From the NCBI GenBank assembly GCA_001443445.1, contig LDXN01000011.1:1-57948 (forward strand): a stretch of 57,948 nucleotides of DNA. Direction: 5' to 3'. Shown in pieces: positions 1 to 7,768 of the stretch. The notes beneath the pieces are model-generated. The model saw nothing but the letters and a program-made list of their open reading frames with translations. It did no database searches and was not told where the DNA came from. The DNA comes from Candidatus Dadabacteria bacterium CSP1-2. Lineage in GTDB: Bacteria; Desulfobacterota_D; UBA1144; Nemesobacterales; CSP1-2. The position numbers and the translations under genes were made by a program. Position 1 is the stretch's first letter, and every line of letters begins with the position of its first letter.

Positions 1-151
1 AGCCGTACTTATCTTCTACCTCCTTATATATGAAATCAAAATCTATTAGTTCCCTTATCTTTCTCAGTGGATGATCCTTTCTTATCCTCTTATCCAGATT
101 GATCCCTATATAAAACAACTTTCTCTGTGGTGGGTCTTGGTAGCTCATCAT
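1..151 (-). mobile_element. IS1182-like transposase, N-terminal fragment cut by window edge
   Basis: The minus strand opens at tandem ATG codons (151 and 148) and reads through the window edge. The peptide begins MMSYQDPPQRKLFYIG and continues with RIRKDHPLRKIRELIDFDF, the typical start of IS1182/IS5-superfamily transposases with a DUF772-type N-terminus. Only about 50 residues are visible, so the catalytic DDE part lies outside and it cannot be told whether the element is intact. A GGAGG lies rather far upstream of the start (about 173-177 in plus coordinates). The family call rests on recognition of the N-terminal pattern. Confidence 0.72.
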
Positions 152-386
152 GGCTGGTGGCTTTTATCCTCCTTTAAGTTTTCCCCCCATTATATCAATT
201 TTAAAACTTTTTGTAAGAGGATTTGGGCAACAGCCCGTTGAGACGTGACCCCACACAATGTTTGAACAGGCTTAATACCAAAAAATTTTGTAAACAACCT
301 ACGTTTAGCTTACCTCTTTATGTTGTTAACCTTTTTGCGTTATTAATGCATGTTTCAATAAGCACAAGAAAATAAAATAACTATAT
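152..386. other. Non-coding stretch between IS fragment and remnant
   Basis: No supportable gene. It should contain the outer end of the IS element whose transposase begins at 151. A GC-richer patch around 225-255 with a short gggcaacagccc palindrome may be part of the IS terminus. A matching opposite end would be needed to prove it. Confidence 0.4.
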
Positions 387-716
387 TCACCTAATTTGAA
401 AAAGGTCCAGGGTCAGGCCTTGAATCGTGAATGACACCAAGTCAGTGTCAGATACAAGGTCTTGAATTAACAGTTTCTCCCAACCACGCATTCGAGCGGA
501 CGCACAAAAAAGAGCACCAACCACTTTCGAGTCGTTTAGAATCGGCAAAATTACTGACGGAGACATTATACTGAGTGCTTCGTCAACATCGAATGGATTA
601 AATTGATCGATACAGATAAATGTAATAGAATTTAAATAGACAATCTGAACTGAAAGTATACAGCTAAAATTAGAATCGAAGTGACCACAAGATATAGCCG
701 TCTTTTGAATAGTTAA
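387..716 (-). pseudogene. Degraded coding remnant, possibly GAF-like
   Basis: The minus strand is open for about 109 codons between stops, with no ATG near its upstream end, so it looks like the tail of a lost larger gene. The middle reads PSVILPILNDSKVVGALFCA and then a tryptophan (MRGWEKLL), reminiscent of the ligand-pocket strand pattern of GAF domains. The last 20 or so codons are encoded by a dispersed repeat (about 399-455, containing a gacacc..ggtgtc-like palindrome), so the native C-terminus has been replaced. The GAF assignment is only a hint from the hydrophobic pattern. Confidence 0.35.
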
Positions 717-784
717 TTACTTTTATAGCTACTGCCGCAATTGTGGCAACCTTTATTCGTAGGTTATTAAAGTTAACGGCTAGC

Positions 785-1399
785 TCACTTTCTTGCTATA
801 ACCTCTCTCCATCTATTCTTGAGTATATAGGAGGTGTAGGAAGAGAAGTCGCTAAAAAGGTCGGCTACGTCTCGATTATAATAGATTTTATTCCTCTGAA
901 TTATAAGCGGCAGGGTTTCATACCTTATCTCACCTAAGCTGATTATCCTGTATCTTGTTATGGTATTGAAGGGGGTTGGATTTGCAGGACGAAAAAGGGC
1001 TAGAGCCCATCCCTTTTCCTTTAATATCCTCCAGGCATTATTTATTAAAAGCCGAGCGTCTTCAAAATCAAAGTGGTCAAATATGTCCCATAGGAGAATT
1101 CCGTCAAAGAGGTTTTCAGGGTATTCAAAATCAATTTGTACCTCATCTACACTGATTTCTCCCATACCACCCGAATCTGCCCATGTTCGGGCGTTAGCAT
1201 TCAGGAGATCCTTTACAAACACCTTGCACCCTAGATGTGTAAAAAGTTCAATATTTGAGTCGCAAATACATCCTAAGTCTAAGATAATTGACTTTGGAAG
1301 CAGTGTCATTTCCTTTATGAAGGTTTTTAGAATAGCCGTTGAATGAATCTGTCCTTCTCTTTCCATGCCCTTTTTTCTTGAGATAGATACTTCACTCAT
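785..1399 (-). CDS. SAM-dependent class I methyltransferase, unknown substrate
   Basis: Residues 30-55 carry the SAM-binding motif I (ILDLGCICDSNIELF) and an acidic end of strand 2 (VFVKDLL). A later LFDGILLWDIFDHFDFEDA segment matches motifs IV-V of class I methyltransferases of the Methyltransf_11/25 type. The central GxGxG is degenerate (GCICDS). I start at the ATG at 1399 (MSEVSISRK), because the nine codons upstream fall in a gttggtcgttagtcatttgtcgttag repeat tract. It stands alone, convergent with nothing recognisable. The substrate cannot be inferred; small-molecule or lipid acceptors are both possible. Confidence 0.65.
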   Translation of the reverse strand: MSEVSISRKKGMEREGQIHSTAILKTFIKEMTLLPKSIILDLGCICDSNIELFTHLGCKVFVKDLLNANARTWADSGGMGEISVDEVQIDFEYPENLFDGILLWDIFDHFDFEDARLLINNAWRILKEKGWALALFRPANPTPFNTITRYRIISLGEIRYETLPLIIQRNKIYYNRDVADLFSDFSSYTSYILKNRWREVIARK

Positions 1400-1563
1400 A
1401 ATAGTTCGTCGTTGGTCGTTAGTCATTTGTCGTTAGACAAAAGGAAACGAAAGAAAAATAACCAATGACTAATTCACTCCGTTACCTGAATCTGCTAACG
1501 GCATCCGTTAATCCGTTTCTCATCCGTTGACGGATTCCTCATTTCCCAATTAATATTAAAAAT

Positions 1564-2100
1564 TTACACCTCACTCTTAACTACCTCTAGAATCTCTGTT
1601 GCAGGTCTCTCGAGCCTCTTCTGTCCATCTACTTCCATCATATCTATGCTCCCTTTAAAATAAGCCCCGTCATCAATAATCAGCCTAGGTGAGGTGATGT
1701 CCCCCTTTAGAGCCCCGGAAGCCTTAATCTCCAGCTTCTCTCCTGCAAACATATTTCCGACTACTTCACCGTGGATGACTATAGTTTTGGCATGTATTTC
1801 ACCTGATATTTTCCCGTTTTCTCCAATCGTCACCTGATTTTCCTTAAGTTGAATCTCTCCCTCTACCCTGCCATCAATAATTAAATCCTGCCCTCCCGAT
1901 ACTTCCCCCTTTATGAAAATCGATTTTCCGATTTTCACTACTTCTCCTCTCTCTGGATTGCTGAGCTTCCGAACCTGGGGTGTAACGGGTATCTCCTCAG
2001 GGTATTTAACCTCTGATTCCCTATTATCCTCAGGATATTTAACTCCTAGTTCCTTCTTATCCTTGGGGTATTTAACCCCTGATTCCTTCTTATCCCACAT
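1564..2100 (-). CDS. Bactofilin family cytoskeletal protein with N-terminal tandem repeat
   Basis: Residues about 55-165 form a bactofilin (DUF583) beta-helix: strands such as IFIKGEVSGGQDLIIDGRVE, VTIGENGKISGEIHAKTI and LIIDDGAYFKGSIDM repeat with the usual spacing. Bactofilins polymerise without nucleotide into membrane-associated filaments that localise wall or stalk enzymes. Residues 3-35 are three near-identical 11-residue units (D-K-K-E-S-G-V-K-Y-P-K type), all charged and probably disordered, which is unusual for the family. A long G-rich SD (AAAGGAGGGGAA) precedes the ATG at 2100. No peptidoglycan hydrolase gene is adjacent. Confidence 0.88.
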   Translation of the reverse strand: MWDKKESGVKYPKDKKELGVKYPEDNRESEVKYPEEIPVTPQVRKLSNPERGEVVKIGKSIFIKGEVSGGQDLIIDGRVEGEIQLKENQVTIGENGKISGEIHAKTIVIHGEVVGNMFAGEKLEIKASGALKGDITSPRLIIDDGAYFKGSIDMMEVDGQKRLERPATEILEVVKSEV

Positions 2101-2521
2101 ATTTTCCCCTCCTTTCTTTAAGATTTACCAGCCTACCCTCTACTTATTCCCTATTTCCCCTTTACATTTTATAACATAAATTTTAGCAAAATTATAGGAA
2201 GACTTATTCCTCGGTTTAAAAATCTAATCGAGGAGGTGTTACTTCTGCAGCTTTTAGTCTGTATTTATTGCTATAGTTGCGATTGTGACAATTCTTATTT
2301 GCAATTTGAGGAGAGATAAATAGCACGAGAAAAAAGATAATTGCACATCTTTTAGGTATATCATCCAACTTAGTAAAACCTTAAATTTATTCCTAGTCTG
2401 CTCCGGGAGTTTTCAAAGCAATTGATTTAGAAGGAACGTTTGTTGTATACTGAGAGTTAATGATGGAGGTATTACAAGAATTTCATTAATTCTGAGAGCG
2501 GAAAAATTCAAGCTTGAGCTT

Positions 2522-3262
2522 TTGGAGAATGCACTTGACTCTCTGGATGAGGGTATTGAACGCTTTCTTTTAAATCGACGTCCTTCCGATCTCAAATACT
2601 CGGTTCTTCACATTGCTCAGGCGGTGGAGCTTTTCCTAAAGGCACGTCTTGTCAGGGAACACCCGCTACTCATTTATGTTAATCCAGCCAAGGCTGGCGA
2701 CGACCAAAAGACTGTTGATTTCGATGATCTCCTTGGGCGGCTAATCGCAGCCGGGGTCAACTTTGACAAATCGACGCTCCAGGATCTCAGAGAGTTGCAG
2801 CGCACCAGAAACCGGTTGCAACACCATAGAATTAACCTCTTAGAGGAGACAGTTCGATCGCAGATTGGTCAGGGAACCCGTTTCCTTGAGGGATTCATCG
2901 AACGAGAGTTCGAGATAAGTCTCAAAGACCGCCTTTCTAAGGGAAGCTATACAGCCTTCCAGAAGGCAATCTCATCCTACGCAGAGTCTCTTCAGCTAGC
3001 GCTCGCTGAAATGCAGGACGATCTAAACAGCCTTGCAGAGTCGGTCAGGAGGAAGGCAGCAATCCTACAATGTGACTTCTGCGGTAATGGAACTATCATC
3101 TACCCCGATCCCACATCCACAGCCTTCAACTCATGCGACGTTCACTGCTATTTCTGTAACAATAGATCTACAGTGATCAACTGCCCCGAATGCGATGAAC
3201 TAACATTAGGTGGACAATTATGCGAGGCGTGTGTGTTCATATTATCTAACAGGGCGCTGTAG
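2522..3262 (+). CDS. HEPN-like domain protein with C-terminal zinc-ribbon cluster
   Basis: Residues 1-135 are helical and contain an Rx4-6H signature (R96-N-R-L-Q-H101-H102), the catalytic motif of HEPN ribonucleases. The preceding helix AQAVELFLKARLV resembles HEPN helix 1-2 pairs of the DUF4145/HEPN type. Residues 184-237 hold eight cysteines in CxxC-type pairs (C184/C187, C205/C209/C212, C221/C224, C234/C237), suggesting one or two zinc ribbons. The start is uncertain: TTG at 2522 is the first usable codon with weak SD. The frame is open back to 2426, and a GGAGGT at 2465 sits before an ATT. HEPN proteins often act as toxins or defence RNases. No partner antitoxin (MNT) is adjacent. Function is inferred from the motif only. 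Confidence 0.6.
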   Translation: MENALDSLDEGIERFLLNRRPSDLKYSVLHIAQAVELFLKARLVREHPLLIYVNPAKAGDDQKTVDFDDLLGRLIAAGVNFDKSTLQDLRELQRTRNRLQHHRINLLEETVRSQIGQGTRFLEGFIEREFEISLKDRLSKGSYTAFQKAISSYAESLQLALAEMQDDLNSLAESVRRKAAILQCDFCGNGTIIYPDPTSTAFNSCDVHCYFCNNRSTVINCPECDELTLGGQLCEACVFILSNRAL

Positions 3263-3284
3263 AGAACTGGCCTGAGATTAATAA

Positions 3285-4259
3285 CTATAAATTCTCTTTC
3301 AAAACCCGAAGGAAATTACCGCCCATAATTTTTCTCACACGCTCTTCTGAGTAGCCCTTTTTGAGAAAAAATTCTCCAATCTTTGGCAAGTCGGCTATGG
3401 TGTGAATATCTTGCGGAAAATCATCGACTCCTGCCCCATCTAAATCGCTTCCGATTCCAACATGGTCTTCGCCACATAAGTTTATTATGTAATCTCCATG
3501 GGCAAATATATCTTCGAGTGTGGTTCGATTTTCCTCACCACAGGTGGGATTTTCACAGTTTGTTTTTAGAAAGTGGTTGTATAACACAAGCCCAATTACA
3601 CCGCCTCTTTCCGAGATTGCACGGAGTTGATCGTCTTCTAAATTTCTTGGATGGTTTGTAAGACTTCTGGCATTTGAATGTGAAGCAATTGGTATAGTCT
3701 CACAGAGCTCTATAGCTTCCCAAAAGCATTTTTCGTTAAGATGAGATAAATCAAGAGTAATTCTTAAATCATTCATTCGTTTGATTAACTCTAGCCCCTC
3801 TTTTGTCAGACCTGAATCTGTGTTATTACCCGATGCGTATTGATTTTGGTCATTCCAAGTAAGCCCTATAATCCGAACACCTCTTTCGTAAAAGTCGTTT
3901 AATTCTTTAGGCTCCTGTATAGGATCGGCTCCTTCCATCAGTGTAAGAAACCCGATTCTTGAATCTTTTTGTAGCCTGAATAGGTCACCAGTGTTTTTTA
4001 CCTGAAAAATATCGTCGTTGTGCTCGTCATATATCCTGTCGTAGATTGATAATTGGTGAAGGGCGATTTCTAGTGTCTTATGAGGTTTAAATTCTGCAGG
4101 GACGAAGATTGTGTTAAAAACCAATCTGACGTTTCCCTGTTTTAACCAGGGTAGTGTAATCATGCATGGAATGGAGGGATTTACGAAATCCCTATTAAAG
4201 TAGCTTAGGTGATATGCTATATCTTCGTGCGCGTCTATTATAAAGAGGTCATTCAGCAT
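3285..4259 (-). CDS. Membrane dipeptidase (peptidase M19) family
   Basis: Metal-dependent amidohydrolase-fold dipeptidase. The start motif DAHEDIAYH supplies the first zinc ligands. SHSNARSLTNHPRNL and VGIGSDLDGAG are the classic M19 motifs with the later His and Asp ligands. There is no signal peptide, so it is likely cytoplasmic, hydrolysing dipeptides (often with D- or dehydro residues). I use the ATG at 4259. A GTG 24 bases further upstream exists only because a dispersed inverted repeat (4271-4295) extends the frame. About 325 residues is normal for the family. Confidence 0.85.
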   Translation of the reverse strand: MLNDLFIIDAHEDIAYHLSYFNRDFVNPSIPCMITLPWLKQGNVRLVFNTIFVPAEFKPHKTLEIALHQLSIYDRIYDEHNDDIFQVKNTGDLFRLQKDSRIGFLTLMEGADPIQEPKELNDFYERGVRIIGLTWNDQNQYASGNNTDSGLTKEGLELIKRMNDLRITLDLSHLNEKCFWEAIELCETIPIASHSNARSLTNHPRNLEDDQLRAISERGGVIGLVLYNHFLKTNCENPTCGEENRTTLEDIFAHGDYIINLCGEDHVGIGSDLDGAGVDDFPQDIHTIADLPKIGEFFLKKGYSEERVRKIMGGNFLRVLKENL

Positions 4260-4270
4260 TGGAATTATCT

Positions 4271-4720
4271 GCCACAAAGGCACTAAGACACTAAGTTAAA
4301 GAATAATTCTTTTAATTCCATCTTTGATAACTGGCACGTTAAAATTGATAAGGAAACCAAGACGCTTGCCGGCCAATTTTAAGTGACTAAGTATTTGAGC
4401 TTCCCACACAGGATTCATCTCCTCTACCGCTTGTAGTTCACAAATGATCAAGTCTTCCACCAGGACGTCTATTCGTAGTCCTTCATCAAATACCATTCCA
4501 TCGTATATTATTGGGATATCAACCTGCCTTTGATATTTTAACCCTCGTTTGGATAGTTCATGACAAAAACATACTTCATAAACTTTTTCAAGCAACCCTG
4601 GTCCTAATTTCTTATGTACAGCATAGGCAGCATCTACAATCTTTTGAGCAATCGCCTCTTCTCTTTCTGATAGTAGTTGGAAAGTCATATTTTTTCTTTG
4701 TGCCTTTGTGTCTTAGTGGC
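4271..4720. mobile_element. Compact 450-bp element: GxxExxY gene between 25-bp inverted repeats
   Basis: The left end (4271-4295, gccacaaaggcactaagaca...) and right end (4696-4720, read in reverse gccactaagacacaaaggca...) are inverted copies, each made of three 8-base units of the form CACnAAGr. The only content is the GxxExxY gene: its stop codon starts at 4296, directly after the left repeat, and its start codon ends at 4688, seven bases from the right repeat. The same ends bound three gene-less elements at 5980-6136, 28677-28836 and 43551-43707. I see no convincing target-site duplication. That it is or was mobile is an inference. Confidence 0.6.
4296..4688 (-). CDS. GxxExxY family protein (PD-(D/E)XK-like)
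   Basis: A 130-residue protein with the family signature GLLEKVY (31-37) after VVHKKLGPG-like residues, then the nuclease-like core LRIDVLVEDLIICELQAVEE. D74 and E84 fit the PD-(D/E)XK pattern, but the position of the usual lysine (ELK) is Q86, so the active site may be impaired. The family is of unknown biochemical function and is often found close to repeats or within rRNA intervening sequences. The gene fills the whole interior of an inverted-repeat element, and its upstream region is the right repeat itself, which would have to provide promoter or RBS. Confidence 0.85.
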   Translation of the reverse strand: MTFQLLSEREEAIAQKIVDAAYAVHKKLGPGLLEKVYEVCFCHELSKRGLKYQRQVDIPIIYDGMVFDEGLRIDVLVEDLIICELQAVEEMNPVWEAQILSHLKLAGKRLGFLINFNVPVIKDGIKRIIL

Positions 4721-4729
4721 TGAATTTGG

Positions 4730-5956
4730 TTAGGAGTAAAACCCCACGCTTGCAAAGCTAACGACTGAGCCTGTATCAGGCTCGAGGGCCTGATCGTAAT
4801 CCAGTATTTTCCCTTTCTCTGCCTTTATAGTAGAAAGAAGTGCATAAATCGGTGAAAGACCGCATATTTTTCTCTTATCCTTTTCCTCTTTTATAGAATT
4901 AAAAAATCCCTCGGGGTTAAGATTTTCAGTGAATGAAAGGCTCAGCAGATCTCTCTGTTTTATCCATGTTAGTGTGGATTGAGATACGGGCTCAGGGTCG
5001 CCGAATTTCAGTCCTACATGAGCTAGATCTGCGCCAGCTATAACAAAGACTCTATTCCCAAGGATTTCTGTAGTTTCTCTAATAATGTTAAGAAAGCCTG
5101 TAATCTTTTCATCGTTTTTTGGTGAATCTCCATTTTGGATCATTCTAAAAAATGAATTACAAAGAATTGGGACTATCTTAAATTTTTTACTCTCTCTAAA
5201 AAGGTATTGAAGGAATACAACTTGGAATTCGATTGAATGCTCCGTGCGGTGTGTGATTTCACCCTCAAAAAGATTCCAATCGTAACGTTCAACCAGCTTT
5301 TCCACAATCTCAGTATCTGTTTCGACTTCACCAAAAGGAGTTTTAAAGTTTTTCTTAGTAAGAATGAATGGGTTTTGTACATCAGCAAAGTGGGAGGTTC
5401 CAAAAATTATAAAAAGATCTGCATCACATCTGTTAATTAATTCTCTGTATGCAAGAGCATAAGAGCGTCCGCCCCTTCTAAAATCTATGTGTGGAGAAAT
5501 TATCCCGTTGATTTTCCCATCATCGGACTTAGGTGGATGAGACTGCTCAGCCTTTTCAAAGAATGAGCTAAGCCAATTTTTAACCTCATTTGCCTCTTGA
5601 GGGTACGACAGTCCTGCATGACTTGATTCCCTCACACTGGAATTCTTAAATTCTTCTTCAAGCTTCTTTTTGAAACCTCTATAGTTTTCACTGTCGAGCA
5701 ACAGGGCTTCATCCAATTGATTAATTAATCCTTGAATCTCGTCTCGGAAAATGAGAATTTTAAACTGTCTCATATACTTTTCTTGAATATCAAGAATTGA
5801 ATGTTTACCATCAAAAAGGCTGATAATAAAAAGGGCTTCGGATGAAACAAAAAGAATTTTCCCGCTCAAATTCTGTGGATCTCTTAAGCAAACAAGCTTC
5901 TGCCCCTGGGCCTCTACGGGAAAGGCTTCAACGTATCTTAGCTTTGGGTAGTCCAT
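4730..5956 (-). CDS. MEMO family protein (AmmeMemoRadiSam B) with PqqD-like N-terminus
   Basis: Residues about 150-408 are a MEMO domain (extradiol dioxygenase-like fold): ISPHIDFRRGGRSYALAY, IFGTSHF, HRTEHSIEFQ and VIAGADLAHVG carry the conserved histidines and acidic residues. Residues 1-110 form an extra module resembling PqqD/coenzyme PQQ precursor binding folds (LFDGKHSILDIQEKYM). In many bacteria MEMO sits with AMMECR1 and a radical SAM enzyme (AmmeMemoRadiSam system). Neither partner is in this window. The reaction is not established for this family. The stop codon lies 10 bases from the GxxExxY element's end. Confidence 0.82.
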   Translation of the reverse strand: MDYPKLRYVEAFPVEAQGQKLVCLRDPQNLSGKILFVSSEALFIISLFDGKHSILDIQEKYMRQFKILIFRDEIQGLINQLDEALLLDSENYRGFKKKLEEEFKNSSVRESSHAGLSYPQEANEVKNWLSSFFEKAEQSHPPKSDDGKINGIISPHIDFRRGGRSYALAYRELINRCDADLFIIFGTSHFADVQNPFILTKKNFKTPFGEVETDTEIVEKLVERYDWNLFEGEITHRTEHSIEFQVVFLQYLFRESKKFKIVPILCNSFFRMIQNGDSPKNDEKITGFLNIIRETTEILGNRVFVIAGADLAHVGLKFGDPEPVSQSTLTWIKQRDLLSLSFTENLNPEGFFNSIKEEKDKRKICGLSPIYALLSTIKAEKGKILDYDQALEPDTGSVVSFASVGFYS

Positions 5957-5979
5957 GGCGTTAAATTTTACCTAAACCT

Positions 5980-6136
5980 CAGCAATAAAGACACTGAATT
6001 AGAATTCAGCAGTCGAGAGTCAGGATTCAGAAGTTTTTTTATGGCTTTTGAATTCTATCTTCAGGATTCAGGTTTCAGAATCTACTTTAAAACTTTAAAC
6101 CCATGTTTTTCCTTTGTGCCTTGGTGTCTTAGTGGC
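5980..6136. mobile_element. Gene-less inverted-repeat element, copy C (MITE-like)
   Basis: Roughly 157 bp. The right end gtgccttggtgtcttagtgg (6117-6135) matches the right inverted repeat of the GxxExxY element. The left end (gcaataaagacactgaa) is diverged. The interior, gaattctatcttcaggattc...cagaatctacttt, matches the interiors of copies at 28677 and 43551. The hyuB stop codon lies inside it. Confidence 0.6.
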
Positions 6137-7708
6137 TACACTAAGCTTTTGCTTCTTTCCCCATCCGCCACCGCCTGGAGTTTCTATTCGGAGAATATCC
6201 GCTTTCTTGGCTTCAAAGGTTGCCTTAGGTGGAATTAATTTAGACTTTTTATTTCTAATTAAAATATTCTTTCCTTTCTTCCCCGGTTTCCCACCGAGAA
6301 GTCCATAAGGAGCAAGTCTTCTCCGCTCTGTAATTACACAAACTGTTGATTTAGAAAGAAACTTATAACCTCTTACAATTCCATCTCCGCCTCTATACTT
6401 ACCATCTCCACCGCTTGCTCTTCTTATTGAATATGTGTCTATCATTATAGGTAGCTCTCTTTCAAGGGCTTCAATCGGGGTATTAAGGGTGTTTGTCATG
6501 TGGGTGTGCACTGCACTTACTCCATTTTTCCCAAACCTCCCTCCCATTCCACCTGCGATTGTCTCGTAGTAGGCAAAGTCCTTTCTTGTTCTAGGGTTCT
6601 TTCCTCCAAAGGTAATATTACTCATGGAGCCTGAGCTTGCTGCCCCTATTTTTTCTGGAATTGCTTTTGCAAGCGCTCCAAAAACTACATCTACAACACG
6701 TTGTGAAGTTTCAACGTTTCCTCCTGCAACTGCAGCAGGATAATTGGCGTTAAGTATCGAGCCTTTTTCGGCATGGATTTTGATTGCTCTAAGTGGGCCC
6801 GAATTTAAAGGCATCTCAGGAGGTGCGAAGCATTGAAAGACATATAATACAGCGGCTGTCGTAACACTTAGCGGTGTATTTATACAACCATTTACCTGAG
6901 GAGAGCTTCCACTGAAATCTACTTTCGCTTCTCCTCCTGATATAGTGATAGCGACTCGAATCGGTATTTTTCTAGTACCAGCTCCATCATCATCTAAGTA
7001 GTCCTCAAATTTATAAACTCCGTCCGGTATTTGTCTTATCACATCCCTCATCATTCTTTCGCTGTAGTTTAAAAGCTCTGAGCCTGCTTCTTTTATCTTC
7101 TGAAGTGAGTATTTTTGTATGATTTCTTTTAGTCGCTTTTCTCCGAGCTCGATGGCACCGATTTGCGCCTTAAAATCTCCTTCCCTTTCTTCAGGATCAC
7201 GGGTGGAAGAGAGGATTTTTTCAAAAAGAGTTTTGTTTAACTTGCCTTTCTTATATAATTTAGATGGATGGATGATGATTCCCTCTTCGTGAATTGATGT
7301 GGAAAGTGGCATAGAACCAGGAGTAATACCACCCACATCTGCGTGATGTGCTCTTGCTGCGACAAAAAATTCTACTTTGTTATCCACAAAAACAGGCGCA
7401 ATACAGGTTACGTCTGGAAGATGAGTTCCGCCTTTAAATGGGTCATTCAAAACAAATATATCACCTTCTTTAATTTCAGGCTCTTCTAAAACTGCTTTTA
7501 CTGCGAAACTCATTGAACCCAGATGAACAGGAATATGCGCAGCTTGAGCTATCATCTCGCCGTTTGCCTGAAATAATGCGCATGAGAGATCCCTTCGCTC
7601 CTTAATGTTTGGAGAAAATCCCGCACGTACAAGTACCATTCCCATCTCTTCTGCGATAGAGCTCAGTATGTTATGAAATATTTCAAGCTCAAATGGACTT
7701 AGCGACAT
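6095..7708 (-). CDS. hyuB: Hydantoinase B / 5-oxoprolinase HyuB-family subunit, orphan
   Basis: A full-length HyuB fold: N-terminal [20 protein letters not shown], then [36 protein letters not shown] and [18 protein letters not shown], and the terminal [10 protein letters not shown]. HyuB pairs with ATP-dependent HyuA to open 5-oxoproline, hydantoin or related rings (also acetone-carboxylase-like enzymes). No hyuA is adjacent on either side, so the partner must be elsewhere or the protein acts in another context. After the GGGGWG end the reading frame runs 18 residues further (ending [13 protein letters not shown]) through a dispersed repeat, so the natural C-terminus has been extended by repeat insertion. 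Confidence 0.88.
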   Translation of the reverse strand: MSLSPFELEIFHNILSSIAEEMGMVLVRAGFSPNIKERRDLSCALFQANGEMIAQAAHIPVHLGSMSFAVKAVLEEPEIKEGDIFVLNDPFKGGTHLPDVTCIAPVFVDNKVEFFVAARAHHADVGGITPGSMPLSTSIHEEGIIIHPSKLYKKGKLNKTLFEKILSSTRDPEEREGDFKAQIGAIELGEKRLKEIIQKYSLQKIKEAGSELLNYSERMMRDVIRQIPDGVYKFEDYLDDDGAGTRKIPIRVAITISGGEAKVDFSGSSPQVNGCINTPLSVTTAAVLYVFQCFAPPEMPLNSGPLRAIKIHAEKGSILNANYPAAVAGGNVETSQRVVDVVFGALAKAIPEKIGAASSGSMSNITFGGKNPRTRKDFAYYETIAGGMGGRFGKNGVSAVHTHMTNTLNTPIEALERELPIMIDTYSIRRASGGDGKYRGGDGIVRGYKFLSKSTVCVITERRRLAPYGLLGGKPGKKGKNILIRNKKSKLIPPKATFEAKKADILRIETPGGGGWGKKQKLSVATKTPRHKGKTWV

Positions 7709-7768
7709 TCGGGGTGCCCTTTTGTATTGTAAGAAACGAAAAAGTTAATATCCATTTCAAAAATTCGG

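Noticed and set aside
960-1346. 128-codon frame on the plus strand
   Set aside because: Shadow of the methyltransferase gene; no family resemblance and composition of an antisense frame.
2220-2340. Possible small gene upstream of 2522 (aatcgaggaggtgttacttc)
   Set aside because: An SD-like GAGGAGGT is present but no frame of reasonable length follows.
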